Notes under the pieces: generated by a model | Told to the model about the DNA's origin: nothing | The model's input: only the letters and a program-made list of their open reading frames with translations | Databases searched by the model: none | Shown here: piece by piece, positions 62,041-64,000 of the stretch | How positions within the stretch are numbered: position 1 is the stretch's first letter | How the letters are laid out: each line of letters opens with the position of its first letter | Assembly (NCBI GenBank): GCA_031761405.1 | Contig: JASEVX010000007.1 | Coordinates: 37,748,734 to 37,812,733 of the forward strand | Source: Serripes groenlandicus | Lineage: Eukaryota; Mollusca; Bivalvia; Cardiida; Cardiidae | Direction of reading: 5' to 3' | Length of the DNA stretch: 64,000 nt | Position numbers and translations under genes: made by a program

Positions 62041-62283
62041 AAAAAACTGTTGCAGTATATTTTGTCAATATCATTTATACAATAAAATATGCAATATAAA
62101 AAGCATTTTATTACTTCAAAGCAAATATGCCTATATATAGTAAATCAAACAATAATGTACAAAGAACAAAATGTTACATGTTATGAGAATAAAAATAAAA
62201 ATAGATATCAACTTTATTCTTTATTCCCATTCTCGCCATCGAACAAAGCTTGTAAACGATGACAATGGAATTACATTTAAATT
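62041..62283 (-). other. AT-rich stretch with AATAAA words on the minus strand
   Basis: The minus strand reads GAATGGGAATAAAGAATAAAG near 62212-62232, which could be a polyadenylation region of a transcript or a LINE tail. No exon seen. Confidence 0.3.
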
Positions 62284-63907
62284 TTAACCCTTTCCCTCAT
62301 ATAGACACTTTCTGATGCCTCTGAAGCAGACGGCTTTTTGAAAACATAGTGACAAAAGAAGAAATTGCACAAAACGTGCAATTACTCCTTTTGCCACAAT
62401 GTTTTCCACTTTTTAACTTGACTATTCGAAGAATATGAGAGCTTTACTACTCGCCCCGGCGTCGGCGTCTCCGTCGGCGTCCGGTTAAAGTTTTAGGGCA
62501 AGTTGGGATTTTCATTCATAAGTATTTGTGCTAGGGCTTTCATATTTGGAATATAGTTACATCTTATACCTTTCTTCACATTGAACGCTAAAGATGCTGA
62601 GTGTGACCTTCCTTTTGGGAAAAAAACATGATTTTCGGGGGTTAAAGTTTTAGGGCAAGTTGGATTTTTTTATTTTTATTTATTTTTTCTCAATAAGTAC
62701 TTGTGCTAGGGCTTTCATATTTGGAATATAATTACATCTAATACCTTTCTTTATATTGTATGCTGAAGATTCTGAGTTTTACCTTCTTTTTGGGGTAAAA
62801 GACATGATTTTGGGTGGTTAAAGTTTTAGGGCAAGTTGGCATTTTCATTTAATTTTTTAATTTTTCTCTATAAGAATTTGTGCTAGGGCTTTAATATTTA
62901 GAATATAGTTACATCTTATACCTTTCTTCACATTGAATGCTGAAGATGCTGAGTGTGACCTTCTTTTTGGGGTAAAAAACATGATTTTGGGGCAAGTAGG
63001 ATTTTATTTTATTTTTTTAACTTTTTCTGAATAAGTACTTGTGCTAGGGCTTTCATATTTGGAAAATAATTACATTTAATACATTTCTTCATATTATATG
63101 CTGAAGATGCTGAGTGTGACCTTCTGTTTGCGGTAAAACACATGCTTTTGGGTCCATGGTTAAAGTTTTAGGGCAAGTTGGCTTTTTCATTTAATTTTCA
63201 AATTTTTCTAAATAAGTACTTGTGTTAGGGCTTCCATTTTTGGAATATAATTACATGTAATACCTTTCTTCACATTGTATGTTGAAGATGCTGAGTGTGA
63301 CTTTTAGGGGATAAAAAGCATGATTTTTGTTTGATTTTGAGAATTTTAGATAAATTCTTAATTTTTGGTTTCTTTCTAATTGTGATCATTTATTTATCAA
63401 ATATAATTCTTCAACATATCAAACGGGTTTTGCATGGTGTCAAACATTAGGAAAACCTTTTTTTAAGGTTTTGCTAATTTTGGACTCGGTCAGTTTTAAC
63501 ATTTGCGTTTAGCTCAACGTTAAAGTTACATCATTCAAATCACTTCATACTTCACATATATGTTAAGGACCATCGTACAATTAGGTTAGATAACTCCATT
63601 GTATCCTAAATATGGAGTAATGGCCCTTGATTGACTTAGGAAATTTTATTTTTAAATTATATTTAAATGTATGTATATCTATTCAGTTGCTTTTACATAT
63701 AGAGTATATAATATGATTTAATAGTACTTAAGTGCAATATAATGAAATAGTGCTTTATGTGAATAAGCGGCCTGTAGTCGAGCGCGCTGTCCTCTGACAG
63801 CTCTTGTTGTCATAGGTTATCCATTCAATTATGGAGATTTTCTATGTTTTGACAAAATATGTTCAAAGTCGTCTGCTGCAGAATTGTCGTATGAGGGAAA
63901 GGGTTAA
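62284..63907 (+). mobile_element. MITE (Y) interrupted by Helentron-like E1
   Basis: TTAACCCTTTCCCTCATATAG to TTTTCCACTTTTT, then E1, then GTCATAGGTTATCCATTC to GAGGGAAAGGGTTAA. Rejoining matches intact Y copies. Confidence 0.94.
62413..63806 (+). mobile_element. Helentron/pearl-like element E1, copy 2, uninterrupted
   Basis: 5' end TTAACTTGACTATTCGAAG, then TTTACTACTCGCCCCGGCGTC, five tandem units (one shortened), and a 3' hairpin GCTGTC-CTCT-GACAGC plus TCTTG, followed by TT. It is nearly identical to copy 1 across more than 1.3 kb, so both moved recently. Confidence 0.82.
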
Positions 63908-64000
63908 AGCAGACGGCATTTTGAAAACATAGTGACAAAAGAAGAAATTGCACAGAACGTGCAATTTCTCCTTTTGCCACTATGTTTTCCACTTTTAGTC
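63904..64000 (+). mobile_element. Truncated second MITE unit, cut by the window edge
   Basis: It begins TTAAAGCAGACGGCATTTTG, the same truncated start as the tandem unit at 5200. Confidence 0.9.

Overview
The window is AT-rich, eukaryotic and almost gene-free to the eye. No reading frame exceeds about 156 codons, and the longest ones lie in tandem repeats. I infer a mollusc, most likely a clam-like bivalve. The reasons are the TTAGCTCACC...GGCCCTCTTG pearl/Helentron-type elements with tandem cores, the GTCTCCCCC element, and the tRNA-headed SINEs ending in ACGGCGTTAAA(C)CC plus CAAT repeats. Species cannot be read from the sequence.

The dominant content is one family of short inverted-repeat elements (MITEs), roughly 100 copies or pieces by eye. 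Copies begin TTAA-CCCTTTCCC and end GGGAAAGGG-TTAA, as expected for a non-autonomous piggyBac-like element with a TTAA target. I use two labels. 'Y' copies are about 230 bp, end in CCCTTTCCCTCATA and are nearly identical to each other. 'O' copies end in CCCTTTCCCACATA or CCACTTGCAGACGC and are more diverged. Orientation '+' means the GACGC(TTTCTGACGCC) end is on the left. Each full copy has a strong central hairpin (AGAAATTGC...GCAATTTCT) inside a wider foldback. Many short open frames in the window are MITE translations, not genes.

Layout: 1-13 kb is MITEs, SINEs and two exon-like segments near 1.0 and 1.9 kb. 13.4-16.7 kb holds a tandem-core TIR element, a tandem MITE-end array and a 28-bp minisatellite. 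19.2-26.5 kb is a Helentron-like element split by a 5.9-kb block with its own terminal inverted repeats; that block contains a convincing first exon (20955-21061). 27.6-28.7 kb and 38.8-39.3 kb are minisatellites sharing a 3' flank. 41.5-50.7 kb carries four exon-like segments on the + strand among nested transposons. 54.8 kb looks like a second gene start with an NRF1-type site. 55-64 kb is MITEs, SINEs, a twin-CRE TIR element, a unique island at 60.8-61.4 kb, and a second Helentron-like copy inserted in a MITE.

The nested insertions give a relative order. MITEs sit in SINEs, SINEs sit in MITEs, a SINE sits in a SINE, Helentron-like elements sit in MITEs and in each other, and MITEs sit in MITEs at TTAA. 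Exon calls rest only on splice-like borders, open frame and phase. None could be tied to a named protein.
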